Shown piece by piece: positions 41,586 to 50,189 of a DNA stretch of 64,000 nucleotides; the first letter of the stretch is position 1, and every line of letters starts with the position of its first letter. Origin of the DNA: Limimaricola litoreus (lineage in GTDB: Bacteria > Pseudomonadota > Alphaproteobacteria > Rhodobacterales > Rhodobacteraceae); contig NZ_JAMYXC010000129.1 in assembly GCF_024159025.1 (NCBI RefSeq), forward strand, positions 1 through 64,000, given 5' to 3'. The position numbers were made by a program, and so were the translations under genes. The notes beneath the pieces are model-generated. The model was given only the letters and a program-made list of their open reading frames with translations, did not search any database and was not told the DNA's origin.

Positions 41586-42533
41586 TCAGCTATCCTTGGA
41601 AAGATCGAAAGGGGACCAGGTGGTGCCGCCGTCGCACGAGACGCGCAGGCCGGCGGCATCGGCGGAGATCACATGGAGCGGATCGGCGGGGTCGACGGCG
41701 ACGGCGCTGATGGGGTCGGAGGCGCTCTGCTCCCAGTTCACCCCCGCATCCATCGACAGCCACAGCCCGGAGGGCAGCGCTGCGAGAAGGCGCTGTGGTG
41801 CGTCGGGGGCAAGGGCGAGGATCTCGACGGCCTCGCCTTCGGGCAGCGAAGCGGCGGTGACGGGCGTGTCGCCTGCCACGAGCGCGTCCAGCGCGTCGCC
41901 TGCGACCACGTCCTGCCAGCGGCAGAAGCAGTCCGGCACCCGCGTCAGGCCGGCCCGCGTCCCGGCATAGAGCCAGATGCCACCCATGCCGGTCTCGTGC
42001 GCCACGGAGACGAGGCTGAGCACGTCATGCTCCTCGCCGCCGAGATAGGGGCGGTCCATCACGAAGGCCCACGTCTCGCCGCCATCCTCGCTGCGCCAGA
42101 GCCCGTCGCCTTCGAGAGCGGCATAGATGGTGTCGGGCGCCTGCGCGGCCACAGCGACCGAAAGGATTGCCGCGCCGGGCAGCCCGGCATCGGCCTGTGC
42201 CCAGCTTTGGCCGCCGTCATCGCTGCGACGCAGGGCGCCGTCGCGCCATCCGGCGAGGATCGTGCCCGGGCGGTCGGGATGCGTGGCGATGGCGGAGAGG
42301 CCCGCCGGAGCGTCGAGCCGGGTCCACGCATCGCCCTCGTGGCGCAGTAGGCCGTCCGGCGTGGCGGCAAGGAGGGCAGTTCTGTCGAAAGCCAGGGCGG
42401 TGACGGCGTCCGGAGGGGCGCTCCGGGGGGCTGAGCGGGCGAGGCCCGGGGCGAGCATCGTCATGCCCATCGCGGCGAGGCCGGAGGACAGGACGCGACG
42501 GCGCGACAGCGCACGTGCGAAATGAGTGGTCAT
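41586..42533 (-). CDS. Tat-exported BNR/photosystem-stability-like beta-propeller protein
   Basis: 315 aa. Tat signal SRRRVLSSGLAAMGMTML. The rest has repeated BNR/Asp-box-like motifs: RSDDGGQSWAQADAGLP, RSEDGGETWAFVMD, SMDAGVNWEQSASD, SCDGGTTWSPFD. This is a sialidase-like propeller as in YCF48/F510_1955-type proteins that accompany DUF411 in metal clusters. Substrate unknown; it may act in assembly or metal handling. Ends 2 bp before the DUF411 start. Confidence 0.82.
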   Translation of the reverse strand: MTTHFARALSRRRVLSSGLAAMGMTMLAPGLARSAPRSAPPDAVTALAFDRTALLAATPDGLLRHEGDAWTRLDAPAGLSAIATHPDRPGTILAGWRDGALRRSDDGGQSWAQADAGLPGAAILSVAVAAQAPDTIYAALEGDGLWRSEDGGETWAFVMDRPYLGGEEHDVLSLVSVAHETGMGGIWLYAGTRAGLTRVPDCFCRWQDVVAGDALDALVAGDTPVTAASLPEGEAVEILALAPDAPQRLLAALPSGLWLSMDAGVNWEQSASDPISAVAVDPADPLHVISADAAGLRVSCDGGTTWSPFDLSKDS

Positions 42534-42631
42534 GGAGAATATCCCGAGAAGGAGAAGGTCGGTTCAGCGTCCGCCTGCCGAGATCGGGCGGGCATGACGA
42601 AACCGGGCCGTCACCTGCGCGGTGCGGCCGG

Positions 42632-42973
42632 TCAGCTCAGGATGGTGACTCGTGGTGGCGCGGGGTCGAAGCCCGGCTGGCGTGTTCGAACCGCCGCGTC
42701 CGCGGGCCAATCACGAGCGGTCGCGGCGAGAGCCTGCGGCAGCGCTGCCATGGACGTCTCCGGGGACAGCAGCGGCGCGGTGCAGTCGAGGTCGCAAACC
42801 ACCTGTTCGCCCGCATCCGGCGCACAGGCTGGGCAGAGATCGTCCTGCTGTTCCACGGTGCTGGACGCCGCCATGTCGATCGACATTCGGGCGCCGGCAA
42901 CGTCATGCACCAGCACGCCGACCAGAAGGGTCAGCGACAGGCAGAACGTGGCAAGGCGAACCCAGAGGCGCAT
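42632..42973 (-). CDS. Secreted Cys-containing protein, 113 aa
   Basis: The signal anchor LATFCLSLTLLVGVLVHDVA is followed by QDDLCPACAPDAGEQVVCDL then DCTAPLL, four clustered cysteines that could bind metal. It is the promoter-proximal gene of the copper island. No firm family; it resembles small DUF2946-like copper-island proteins in size and layout. Confidence 0.65.
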   Translation of the reverse strand: MRLWVRLATFCLSLTLLVGVLVHDVAGARMSIDMAASSTVEQQDDLCPACAPDAGEQVVCDLDCTAPLLSPETSMAALPQALAATARDWPADAAVRTRQPGFDPAPPRVTILS

Positions 42974-43133
42974 GGCAACGATCTAAGAACGGACGCGCCG
43001 CCTGTCTACCGGGCGAAGGGGAAATTCGCTCACGAAACCGTCACCTTGCGGATCGCTGCCGAGGCGCGCGCGAAGCGGGAACGCGGCAATGGGGCTGCTC
43101 GTTTTCATCCCGCACTCAACAGAGGAGCGAAAC

Positions 43134-43568
43134 ATGCAAGTTCAGGACATCATGACCAGCAATCCCGTCTGTTGCGGCGGGAACACCACCATCCAGGAAG
43201 CCGCGAAGCTGATGGCCGAACGCTCCATCGGGGCGCTTCCGGTGCTCAACGACGCGGGCGAGCCGATGGGCATCGTGACGGATCGCGACATCTGCTGCGG
43301 CGCCGTTGCCGAAGGCAAGTCCGGCGATACGGCCGTCTCCGAGGTCATGTCGACGGATGTGCTGACCACCTCGCCCGAGGAGGACGTCTCCTCCTGCTGC
43401 AACAAGATGGAAGAGCGCCAGGTGCGCCGCGCCGTCGTGACCGACGGCGAGGGCAAGTGCTGCGGGATGGTGGCGCAGGCCGACGTGGCGCGTGAGGCGC
43501 AGGGCGCGGAAACCGCGGATCTCGTCCAGAAGGTCTCGCAACCGGAAGGCCGTTCGGGCTGCTGCTGA
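43134..43568 (+). CDS. CBS-domain protein with five Cys-Cys pairs
   Basis: 144 aa from ATG 43134 after GAGCGAAAC. Two CBS modules: VQDIMTSNPVCCGGNTTIQE to GIVTDRDICCGAVAEG, and VSEVMSTDVLTTSPEEDVSS to GMVAQADVARE. Adjacent cysteines occur at NPVCCGG, DICCGA, SSCCNK, GKCCGM and the C-terminal SGCC, which is unusual for CBS proteins and suggests metal or redox sensing. Cytosolic. Divergent from the copper island and followed by a terminator. Confidence 0.88.
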   Translation: MQVQDIMTSNPVCCGGNTTIQEAAKLMAERSIGALPVLNDAGEPMGIVTDRDICCGAVAEGKSGDTAVSEVMSTDVLTTSPEEDVSSCCNKMEERQVRRAVVTDGEGKCCGMVAQADVAREAQGAETADLVQKVSQPEGRSGCC

Positions 43569-43572
43569 CGAG

Positions 43573-43608
43573 AGGGGTGGAGCGCTGCGAGGCGCTCCGC
43601 CCTTTTTT
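43573..43608 (+). terminator. Rho-independent terminator after the CBS gene
   Basis: GGAGCGC and GCGCTCC pair around TGCGAG.., extended by flanking GGGG/CCC, and are followed by TTTTTTC. Classic intrinsic terminator 5 bp after the stop. Confidence 0.8.
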
Positions 43609-43707
43609 CTGTCTCGGCGGCGATGTCTGGACCCATCGTCCATGCCGAAGGTTGAGGGACAGCAGGCCCTTACGAGTATCGGCGCGGCCACAGCACAGGA
43701 GACATAG

Positions 43708-43827
43708 ATGATGGACGGCGGAATGATGGGCGGAGGAATGATGTTCGGCATGGGGATCTGGGGTCTCCTGATCCTCGTGCTGGTGATCCTCGCGATCGTG
43801 GCGCTGGTGAAGTATCTGCGCAAATAG
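43708..43827 (+). CDS. 39-aa Met/Gly-rich membrane microprotein
   Basis: The ATG follows AGGAGACATAG. Sequence MMDGGMMGGGMMFGMGIWGL, then a single helix and a LVKYLRK end. It parallels the 50-aa protein at 40948-41100 (MM-rich head, helix, LVK-[FY]-LR tail). It precedes the epimerase fusion gene by 7 bp and is probably co-transcribed. Confidence 0.7.
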   Translation: MMDGGMMGGGMMFGMGIWGLLILVLVILAIVALVKYLRK

Positions 43828-43834
43828 GTGAGGA

Positions 43835-46387
43835 ATGACGGAGACACCGGACAAGCCCGTCGTCCTCGTCACCGGCTCCAGCGGCTATCTTGGCGGAGCG
43901 GTCGTGCGACGCCTGCATCAGAGTTACCGCGTTGTCGGGCTTGACCGCCATTCGCCACCACACCCGCCTCACCAAGCGGAATGTGTCTGTTTCGATATTA
44001 CCGATCAGGAAAGCGTAGACAAAGCTCTGGCGAGGGTGCGGCTTGCCTATGGCGATCGCATTGCCGCGTGTATTCATCTCGCGGCCTATTTCGATCTGAC
44101 GGGTGAGGACAGCCCCGCATATGACGCCGTGACGGTGGAGGGGACGAAGCGGCTGCTGAAGGGATTGCAGGAGTTCCAGCTCGAGCAGTTCGTCTTTGCC
44201 TCCACCATGCTCGCGCATGCGCCGACTTCGCCGGGGCAGCCAATCGATGAAGACGCGCCGTTCGATGCGAAGCTTCCCTACCGTGCCTCGAAGGTGCGCA
44301 CCGAGGCGATGTTGAGACAGGAGAGGGGCGAAGAAAAGCTCGTCCTGATGCGCCCTGCCGGCATCTACGACGACCAAGGGCATTCCACGTTCCTGGCTCA
44401 CCAGATCGCGCGCATTTACGAGAAGCGCTTCAGCGGCAAAGTTTACCCGGGCGATCTCTCACGCGGACAGGCCTTTCTGCATCTCGAAGACCTGCTGGAT
44501 GCGATCGAACGCATCGTGGATCGTCGGGTGGACCTCCCGGATGTGCTTCCGGTCCTGTTGGGCGAAGCCGAACCCATTCCCTTCGGAGAGTTGCAGCGCC
44601 TGATCGGGCACGAGTTGCATGGAGAGGATTGGATCACCTGGAACATCCCGCCGAAACTCGCCAAGATCGGCGCTTGGGGAGAGAACCGGATCTTCGGCGA
44701 GGACGCCTTTATCCGAGCTTGGATGGTGGACATATCCTCCGATCACTACGAGCTGGACCTTTCGACCGCCCGGGAGCAGTTGGGCTGGCAGCCGCAGCAC
44801 GGCCTGCGGGAAGACATGCCGCGCATCCTGCGAAATCTGAAGGATGATCCCTATCACTGGTATTCGGAAAACGGGCTGAATGCCGCGCGGGTTTCCGCGA
44901 CCAAGGTCGTGCAGGCGAATGCCGAGCAGCTCAGCGAGGACGACAGCCCCGCCGAAGCGGACTCGGCCGCGCGCGGGCACGACAACCACATGCGGATGAT
45001 GCATTTCCAGATGCTCTGGGTGCATTGGCTGGTGGCCGGGCTGGGTCTTTGGTTGGCCACTGCGCCTTCTGTTTTCGGCACCTTCGACCAGACCGAGTTC
45101 AGCGCTGCCGTGCAGCGCGTCACCGAAGATCGTGGACTTTGGGCCGCGGCAACGCGCAGCTGGTTGACGGCCTGGAATGACGTTTTCACAGGACTGGTTA
45201 TCACTGCCCTGGCGCTGATCTCGATGCGGCCTGGCAACGGTTGGGCGCAATGGGCCAACGCCGCGCTGGGGGTCTGGCTGTTGGCGGCGCCTTTGGTCTT
45301 CTGGACGCCGGACCCGGCGGTTTATGCGAACGACACGTTGATCGGCGCGCTCGTCATCGCGCTGACCATCCTGATCCCGATGATGCCCGGCATGTCGCGC
45401 GAGGGCATGATGGATGAAGGCGATATACCGCCGGGCTGGACCTACTGTCCGTCCACCTACGTGCAACGACTGCCGATCATCGCGCTCGGGGTAATAGGCT
45501 TTCTTCTGTCGCGCATCCTGTCTGCCTACCAGCTGGGTCATGTCGGCGGCATCTGGGAGCCATTCTTCTCCTCTCCCTCGGCTCTGAACGGCAGCGAATA
45601 TATCGTCACCTCCGACGTCTCCAAGGCTTGGCCGGTGGCCGACGGAGGGCTGGGCGCCATGAGCTACATGTTCGAAATCCTGATGGGGGTGATGGGCAGT
45701 CGAAAGCGGTGGCGCACGATGCCATGGATGGTCGCGCTCTTCGGCATCGTCGTCGGTCCGTTGGGGATCGTGAGCATCTACTTCATCATCATTCAGCCGA
45801 TCACGATTGGCACCTATTGCACGATCTGCCTGTTGGCGGCGGCGGCGATGCTGATCATGATCCCGTTCTCGCTCGACGAGGTCGTGGCAATGATCCAGTT
45901 CATGATCTGGAATACGCGGCGCGGCCGCCCCTTTGGGCGTGCCTTCTTCCAAGGCGATGCGTTGCCGGGGTCGACAAGCGGCGGTTCGATGAGCTTCGAT
46001 GCCGTGCCTACGAAGCTGTTTCGGCAAAGCGCGCGCGGTGTCACCGTTCCATGGACCCTTGGCCTCAGCGCCGCCCTCGGCGCCTTCCTGATGCTGTCAC
46101 GCGCCATCTTCGGCAACGAGATGCCCTTGGCGGGCAGTGATCATCTGGTAGGCGCGCTGGTCCTGACGACCGCCGTGATCGCGTGGGCCGAGGTCGCGCG
46201 ACCGCTGCGTTTCCTCAATCTGGGCTTCGGACTGTGGCTCGTGATCGCGCCTTGGTTGCTGGGGGGCGGCACCGTCCCGGGAAGCCTCGTTGGCATCCTG
46301 GCCGGCTTGGCACTGATCGTTCTCAGCCTGCCTCGGGGCCGGCGTAGCGCGGAGCATTACGGCAGCTGGGACAGATACGTGGTCTGA
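43835..46387 (+). CDS. Fusion: NAD-dependent epimerase + SPW-repeat membrane domain + VKOR-like region
   Basis: 850 aa. Residues about 1-330 are an SDR-extended epimerase with the nucleotide site VLVTGSSGYLGGAVVRRL and PYRASKVRTEAML (Tyr/Lys pair). Then a linker, and at about 390-530 a membrane region with SPW-like repeats (WVHWLVAGLGLWLATAPSVF, WAQWANAALGVWLLAAPLVF). Residues about 540-690 carry helices and the pair TYCTICLLAAAAMLIMIPFS (C-x-x-C), as in vitamin K epoxide reductase-like proteins. The end returns to SPW (LNLGFGLWLVIAPWLLGGG). An envelope sugar or thiol role is possible but unproven. Confidence 0.82.
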   Translation: MTETPDKPVVLVTGSSGYLGGAVVRRLHQSYRVVGLDRHSPPHPPHQAECVCFDITDQESVDKALARVRLAYGDRIAACIHLAAYFDLTGEDSPAYDAVTVEGTKRLLKGLQEFQLEQFVFASTMLAHAPTSPGQPIDEDAPFDAKLPYRASKVRTEAMLRQERGEEKLVLMRPAGIYDDQGHSTFLAHQIARIYEKRFSGKVYPGDLSRGQAFLHLEDLLDAIERIVDRRVDLPDVLPVLLGEAEPIPFGELQRLIGHELHGEDWITWNIPPKLAKIGAWGENRIFGEDAFIRAWMVDISSDHYELDLSTAREQLGWQPQHGLREDMPRILRNLKDDPYHWYSENGLNAARVSATKVVQANAEQLSEDDSPAEADSAARGHDNHMRMMHFQMLWVHWLVAGLGLWLATAPSVFGTFDQTEFSAAVQRVTEDRGLWAAATRSWLTAWNDVFTGLVITALALISMRPGNGWAQWANAALGVWLLAAPLVFWTPDPAVYANDTLIGALVIALTILIPMMPGMSREGMMDEGDIPPGWTYCPSTYVQRLPIIALGVIGFLLSRILSAYQLGHVGGIWEPFFSSPSALNGSEYIVTSDVSKAWPVADGGLGAMSYMFEILMGVMGSRKRWRTMPWMVALFGIVVGPLGIVSIYFIIIQPITIGTYCTICLLAAAAMLIMIPFSLDEVVAMIQFMIWNTRRGRPFGRAFFQGDALPGSTSGGSMSFDAVPTKLFRQSARGVTVPWTLGLSAALGAFLMLSRAIFGNEMPLAGSDHLVGALVLTTAVIAWAEVARPLRFLNLGFGLWLVIAPWLLGGGTVPGSLVGILAGLALIVLSLPRGRRSAEHYGSWDRYVV

Positions 46388-46521
46388 AACTCGCGGCGAT
46401 CCCTGCGCGCCGGACCGAGATGCGGTCCAGTTGACGAGGCAGATTTCTCAGCGCCTTGGGTCGGCGTTCAGTCTGTTGGCGGCCCTGTTCCGCGAGGCGG
46501 TCGCGCAGGAGTAGCCGGTAG

Positions 46522-46585
46522 TCAGTCCAGCAGGGCGTCCAGGACAGGGCACTCCGGGACCTCGGTTCCGCTGCATTGAGCGGGC
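46522..46585 (-). pseudogene. Remnant of a MerR-family regulator C-terminus
   Basis: The minus strand reads QCSGTEVPECPVLDALLD and a stop. This matches the C-terminal cysteine loop of Cu/Cd/Zn-type MerR proteins (C-x-G-x...C-P-[VI]-L-D-A-L). Nothing of the HTH remains. It is beside the exchanger gene and a metal P-type ATPase remnant, pointing to a lost metal-efflux module. The rest of 46388-46605 has no gene. Confidence 0.45.
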
Positions 46586-46605
46586 GCGGTGCGACGATGA
46601 GAGCC

Positions 46606-47616
46606 TCACCCGCCCGTGCCGAAGGGCTGCACCCAGACCACCAGAAGGACAAGGTAGAGCGCGAAGACGACTGGCAGGGTGAGGACCTGCCAGAGCCGGA
46701 AGCCCTTGCGCCCCCACCAGATGAAGGCGGCGTAAAGCGCGGGCATCAGGGCCACGAAGCTCAGCGTGACCCAGAACAGCTGGAAATCATCGATCGTCAT
46801 CCCGACGATCGTCAGCGGAATGAAGGCCAAGGTCATGGTCACGGCATGATCGCCGATGACGCTGGTCACGCCCGAAGTGACCTGGCCGCTGCGGGCGACA
46901 TACCAGGTCGCGAAGATTTCCGGCAGTGCCGCCACGGGAGCGGTGATGAAGAGGCCGCCGATGATCTTGGACAGCCCGAACGCGGCCACGATCTTCTCGG
47001 TGGAGAAGACGGTGAAGTAGGCGCCAATGGCCAGGGACGCGACACCGGCCGCCGCCAGCCGCTTCTCCTTTGAACTCCACTCGACCTCTTCGCCGTCGCC
47101 GCGTCCGCGCAACAGAGCCTGCGTGACATAGGCAAGATAGCCCAGCAGCAGGAGCCAGCCGTCGAGGGGCTGGAGGCCACGCCAGGGCGCGGGCAGCGTC
47201 AGCAGGGCGAAGAGTGCGATGATCCCCAGATAGGGCAGGGCCTGCATCGTGACGGCCCGGCGATCCACCTCCAGGAGATGCGCCCGCCGATGCTCGGCGT
47301 GATTGTCATGCCCCTCGATGCGCTTCCTGCGCGTCGCGGCGTAGGCCGTCACCACCATCAGGGGAATGGCGAGCACGTTCGACCCCAGTAGCGCGCCCAG
47401 GCCGATATCGCCGACACCGCGCAGGGCGCTCGTGGTGTTGATGCCGACTTCCGGAGAGGCCGCGGCGAGGCCGACGAAAGCACCGCCGGCGGCCACCGAG
47501 AAGCCCCATTGCTTGCGCAGCTTCTTCAAAGGCTCCGCCAGATGCTCCGCGCCCCAATGCGCGGCCCAGACGGCAGCCAACAGCACCGGTATCCAGATCA
47601 GAAGACTGCCGCTCAT
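46606..47616 (-). CDS. CaCA-family Na+/Ca2+-type exchanger (YrbG-like)
   Basis: 336 aa with about ten membrane helices and the two alpha-repeat signatures of the family: GAFVGLAAASPEVGINTTSA and GLFITAPVAALPEIFATWYV. The second repeat follows VSTEK-like FSTEKIVAAFGLSKIIGG. It exchanges a divalent cation for Na+ or H+ across the inner membrane; the ion cannot be read. Its start overlaps the stop of the P-type ATPase fragment. Confidence 0.85.
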   Translation of the reverse strand: MSGSLLIWIPVLLAAVWAAHWGAEHLAEPLKKLRKQWGFSVAAGGAFVGLAAASPEVGINTTSALRGVGDIGLGALLGSNVLAIPLMVVTAYAATRRKRIEGHDNHAEHRRAHLLEVDRRAVTMQALPYLGIIALFALLTLPAPWRGLQPLDGWLLLLGYLAYVTQALLRGRGDGEEVEWSSKEKRLAAAGVASLAIGAYFTVFSTEKIVAAFGLSKIIGGLFITAPVAALPEIFATWYVARSGQVTSGVTSVIGDHAVTMTLAFIPLTIVGMTIDDFQLFWVTLSFVALMPALYAAFIWWGRKGFRLWQVLTLPVVFALYLVLLVVWVQPFGTGG

Positions 47617-47888
47617 ACCATGTCCCGTGCTTCCCGGGAGGCAACGCCCTCGGGGCCGCGAGCGGTTCCGCCGGTTCTGGATGTCTCTCGATCAGGACGG
47701 TCTACAACGACGCTCTTCTTGTCCGGCCGGAAGAACAGCAGCCGAAGCGCATTCAGAGTCACGAGCACGGTCGCGCCCGTATCGGCGAGAATGGCGATCC
47801 ACAGGCCGGTGATCCCGAGGACCGTGGTCACGAGAAAGACCAGCTTCAGGCCGAGAGCGATGATGATGTTCAGACGGATGTTTGCCAT
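47613..47888 (-). pseudogene. C-terminal remnant of a Zn/Cd-type P1B ATPase
   Basis: Reads NIRLNIIIALGLKLVFLVTT, then GLWIAILADTGATVLVTLNA and LRLLFF. These are the last two helices of ZntA/CadA-type ATPases (N-x-x-x-A-L-x-L-K, LADTGATVLVTLNALRL). All catalytic domains are missing upstream. A start codon and coupling to the exchanger persist, so a 91-aa peptide may still be made. Confidence 0.75.
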
Positions 47889-47989
47889 GGTGCCAATGCA
47901 GTCAGGCTGGACTTTGGCGAGGCGGTAAACAATTCAAGTGTCATCGGTCGCATGGGGCATCCACACATGACGGACGTGACCCCGTGATC

Positions 47990-48426
47990 ATTCTCTCATC
48001 CGCGATCAATCGTTCGGGTGAGCCTCTGCCGCGCCCGCCTTCGAACACTAGCCCAAGCCGCGCGTTGACACCGGCGGAATATACTTCGAGTGCGTCGGAT
48101 GGCGGAGATTAAATCTCGCCCATCTGCTCAAGTGGCAACAGGGCTTGTGCTGCGCGCCTTGTTTTCAACAACTGACCAAGCCTATCTTGCGTGTAAATGA
48201 AGCCGAGCGCGAAATAGGCTTCCGCAGCGGAGCCTGTGGAAATGTGCGGTATGGCTGAAGCATCCCGCAGGATATCGACCGGGCCTTCTATACCCTCAAC
48301 GCTAAAGTCCTCCTCATACTTAGGAACGGAGGCGCGCAGCAGAAAGTAGGCGACACCGGAAACGACCAAGCCTGCTGCGCAAGCCGCCAAGAACGAGCGA
48401 AATAATATGTTGAACAGTCGTCTCAA
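47990..48426 (-). pseudogene. Penicillin acylase-family gene with nonsense codon, truncated
   Basis: From ATG 48426, a signal anchor (SFLAACAAGLVVSGVAYFLL) is followed by GPVDILRDASAIPHISTGSA and ALGFIYTQDRLGQLLKTRRA, the N-terminal pattern of penicillin/AHL acylases. A TAA at 48109-48111 interrupts, but the same frame continues with DALEVYSAGVNARLGLVFEG and GSPERLI, typical of the next segment. The catalytic beta-subunit serine is not found. Clearly inactive. Confidence 0.7.
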
Positions 48427-48450
48427 TTCGTTGCCGGTGCCAAAGTAATC

Positions 48451-48618
48451 TCAGGACGTGATGCGCAAGAGAATCACCGAGGTGAAAAAAGCGATTAGAC
48501 CAAAAGCAATACCGAAGCTTGTCGCGTATTGAAGTATATCCAGGCGGTTCCCTTCCCGCCGTGGCGCCAGATAGCCATCCCAGAGCGCCCCTCCGACAAA
48601 GCCTGCGAGCACCAGCAT
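48451..48618 (-). CDS. Small two-span membrane protein after lnt, 55 aa
   Basis: Starts at ATG 48618, overlapping the lnt stop (GTGATG) after GGAGGAATC. Two membrane helices (MLVLAGFVGGALWDGYLAP and SFGIAFGLIAFFTSVILLRI). Function unknown; translational coupling suggests a link to Lnt or the metal operon. Confidence 0.6.
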   Translation of the reverse strand: MLVLAGFVGGALWDGYLAPRREGNRLDILQYATSFGIAFGLIAFFTSVILLRITS

Positions 48619-50189
48619 CACGATTCCTCCGATCTTGAGTATTTTGTATTCGAACGTCGTTTGGTCAATCTGACGGCAAAGATCAGGGCCCAGGCCGCAC
48701 AGATGAGCGCCAGCGATGTCCAATCGCCGAAACGTGCGTAAGGCGTGGGCGCTAGCGCTGTCGGCAGGTTGGCATCTATGACCCCTGTTTGCCCGGTGTC
48801 GAGGCGCGCGACGATCTCTCCGTTGGCGTCGATGATCGCGGATATCCCGGTGTTGGCCGCGCGGACCACGGGAAGACCTTCCTCAACCGCGCGCATGCGT
48901 GCGGATGCAAGGTGTTGCTCGGGCCCGATGCTGGTTCCGAACCAGGCATCATTTGTGGCGTTGAATATCCAATCGGGACGGAAAAGATCATCGACCACAT
49001 GGCCCGGAAAAATGATCTCGTAACAGATTGCCACCGCGACCGGAGGAGCACCCGGGATCGCCAGCGTGCGTGGCTCTGGTCCTGGCGTGAAATCGCCCAA
49101 ACCTTCGGTCAGCCGCTCGATCGGCAGCCAGCCTCTCAGGGGCACATATTCCCCGAACGGAACAAGATGATGTTTTGCATATCCCGTCAGAATTTCGCCG
49201 CTGCCGTCATAGGCCTGAACCGTGTTGAAATATCGGGTTCCCCCATCGCCCTCTAGGCGGTCAGGCACACCTGTCAAAAGGATCCTGCCGTCTAGCAAAA
49301 CCGTGGATAACCGCGTGCGCGCCGCAGCGTCCTCGTCCAAAAAACCGGGAAAGGCCGTTTCCGGCCACAGCAGCAGATCAAAACGTCCGGGTGGCGCGGA
49401 CAAGCGCAGGTATTTTTCCAACGTGCTTTCTCGGCTGCCCGGCGCCCACTTCTCGACTTGAGGCACATTGCCTTGCACAACGCGCAAAGCAATGTCCGTC
49501 GGCGGCACGTCCTGCCTCAATCGAAGCACACCGCCACCCCCGAGACCTGTCACCGCAACGCCGAAGAGTGCGAGAACGAACGCGCGTTTTTTTGGCGCGT
49601 CCACAAGCAAAACACCCGGCAATATGCCGATGAAGACTGTGAGAAAGCTCAGACCGTAGCTTCCGACCCAAGCAGCGGGTTGGCGCAAGGCGGCATGATC
49701 GAGAAGGGCATAAGCGGCAAGGTTCCAGGGAAACCCCGTCAGGACATGACCACGCAGCCATTCTGCGGCAACCCAGCAGGTTGCAAGCAGAAGGCCTGCC
49801 GAAATGCCGCTTACAGCACGGCGCTGCATGATGGCGGCAAATAACATCGCCGCAATAGCCGGGAAAATGGCCAATCCGGCGGACAGTCCCGCGACTGCGG
49901 GGATCGCCAGGGCGCCGAAACGCTCGGAATCGACGTAAAAGCTCTCGGCGATCCAAGAAATTCCAAACCCGAATTGGCCCATTCCGAAGACCCAGCCGAT
50001 GAAGAAGGCAGGCGTTGTCGAAACCTGCCGGAGCACGAGAAAGAGTGCTGAGAAGGCGACCGGAACAACGATGAGCCATGAGAACGGTGGAAGGGTCAGA
50101 ACCGTCAGACCGCCCGCCGCAAAGCTAATCCCGGACCGCAGGGGAATGTTACGGCCCCGACCAGTCAGTGATGGCAAGCCCGTAATCAT
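48618..50189 (-). CDS. lnt: Apolipoprotein N-acyltransferase
   Basis: 523 aa from ATG 50189, overlapping the lspA stop. About six N-terminal membrane helices, then the nitrilase domain with catalytic Glu in LLLWPETAFPGFLDED, Lys in YAKHHLVPFGEYVPLRGWLP and Cys in VAICYEIIFPGHVVDD. It adds the third acyl chain to lipoproteins in the inner membrane. A plasmid-borne copy next to lspA in a metal island probably matures lipoproteins of that island. Confidence 0.93.
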   Translation of the reverse strand: MITGLPSLTGRGRNIPLRSGISFAAGGLTVLTLPPFSWLIVVPVAFSALFLVLRQVSTTPAFFIGWVFGMGQFGFGISWIAESFYVDSERFGALAIPAVAGLSAGLAIFPAIAAMLFAAIMQRRAVSGISAGLLLATCWVAAEWLRGHVLTGFPWNLAAYALLDHAALRQPAAWVGSYGLSFLTVFIGILPGVLLVDAPKKRAFVLALFGVAVTGLGGGGVLRLRQDVPPTDIALRVVQGNVPQVEKWAPGSRESTLEKYLRLSAPPGRFDLLLWPETAFPGFLDEDAAARTRLSTVLLDGRILLTGVPDRLEGDGGTRYFNTVQAYDGSGEILTGYAKHHLVPFGEYVPLRGWLPIERLTEGLGDFTPGPEPRTLAIPGAPPVAVAICYEIIFPGHVVDDLFRPDWIFNATNDAWFGTSIGPEQHLASARMRAVEEGLPVVRAANTGISAIIDANGEIVARLDTGQTGVIDANLPTALAPTPYARFGDWTSLALICAAWALIFAVRLTKRRSNTKYSRSEES

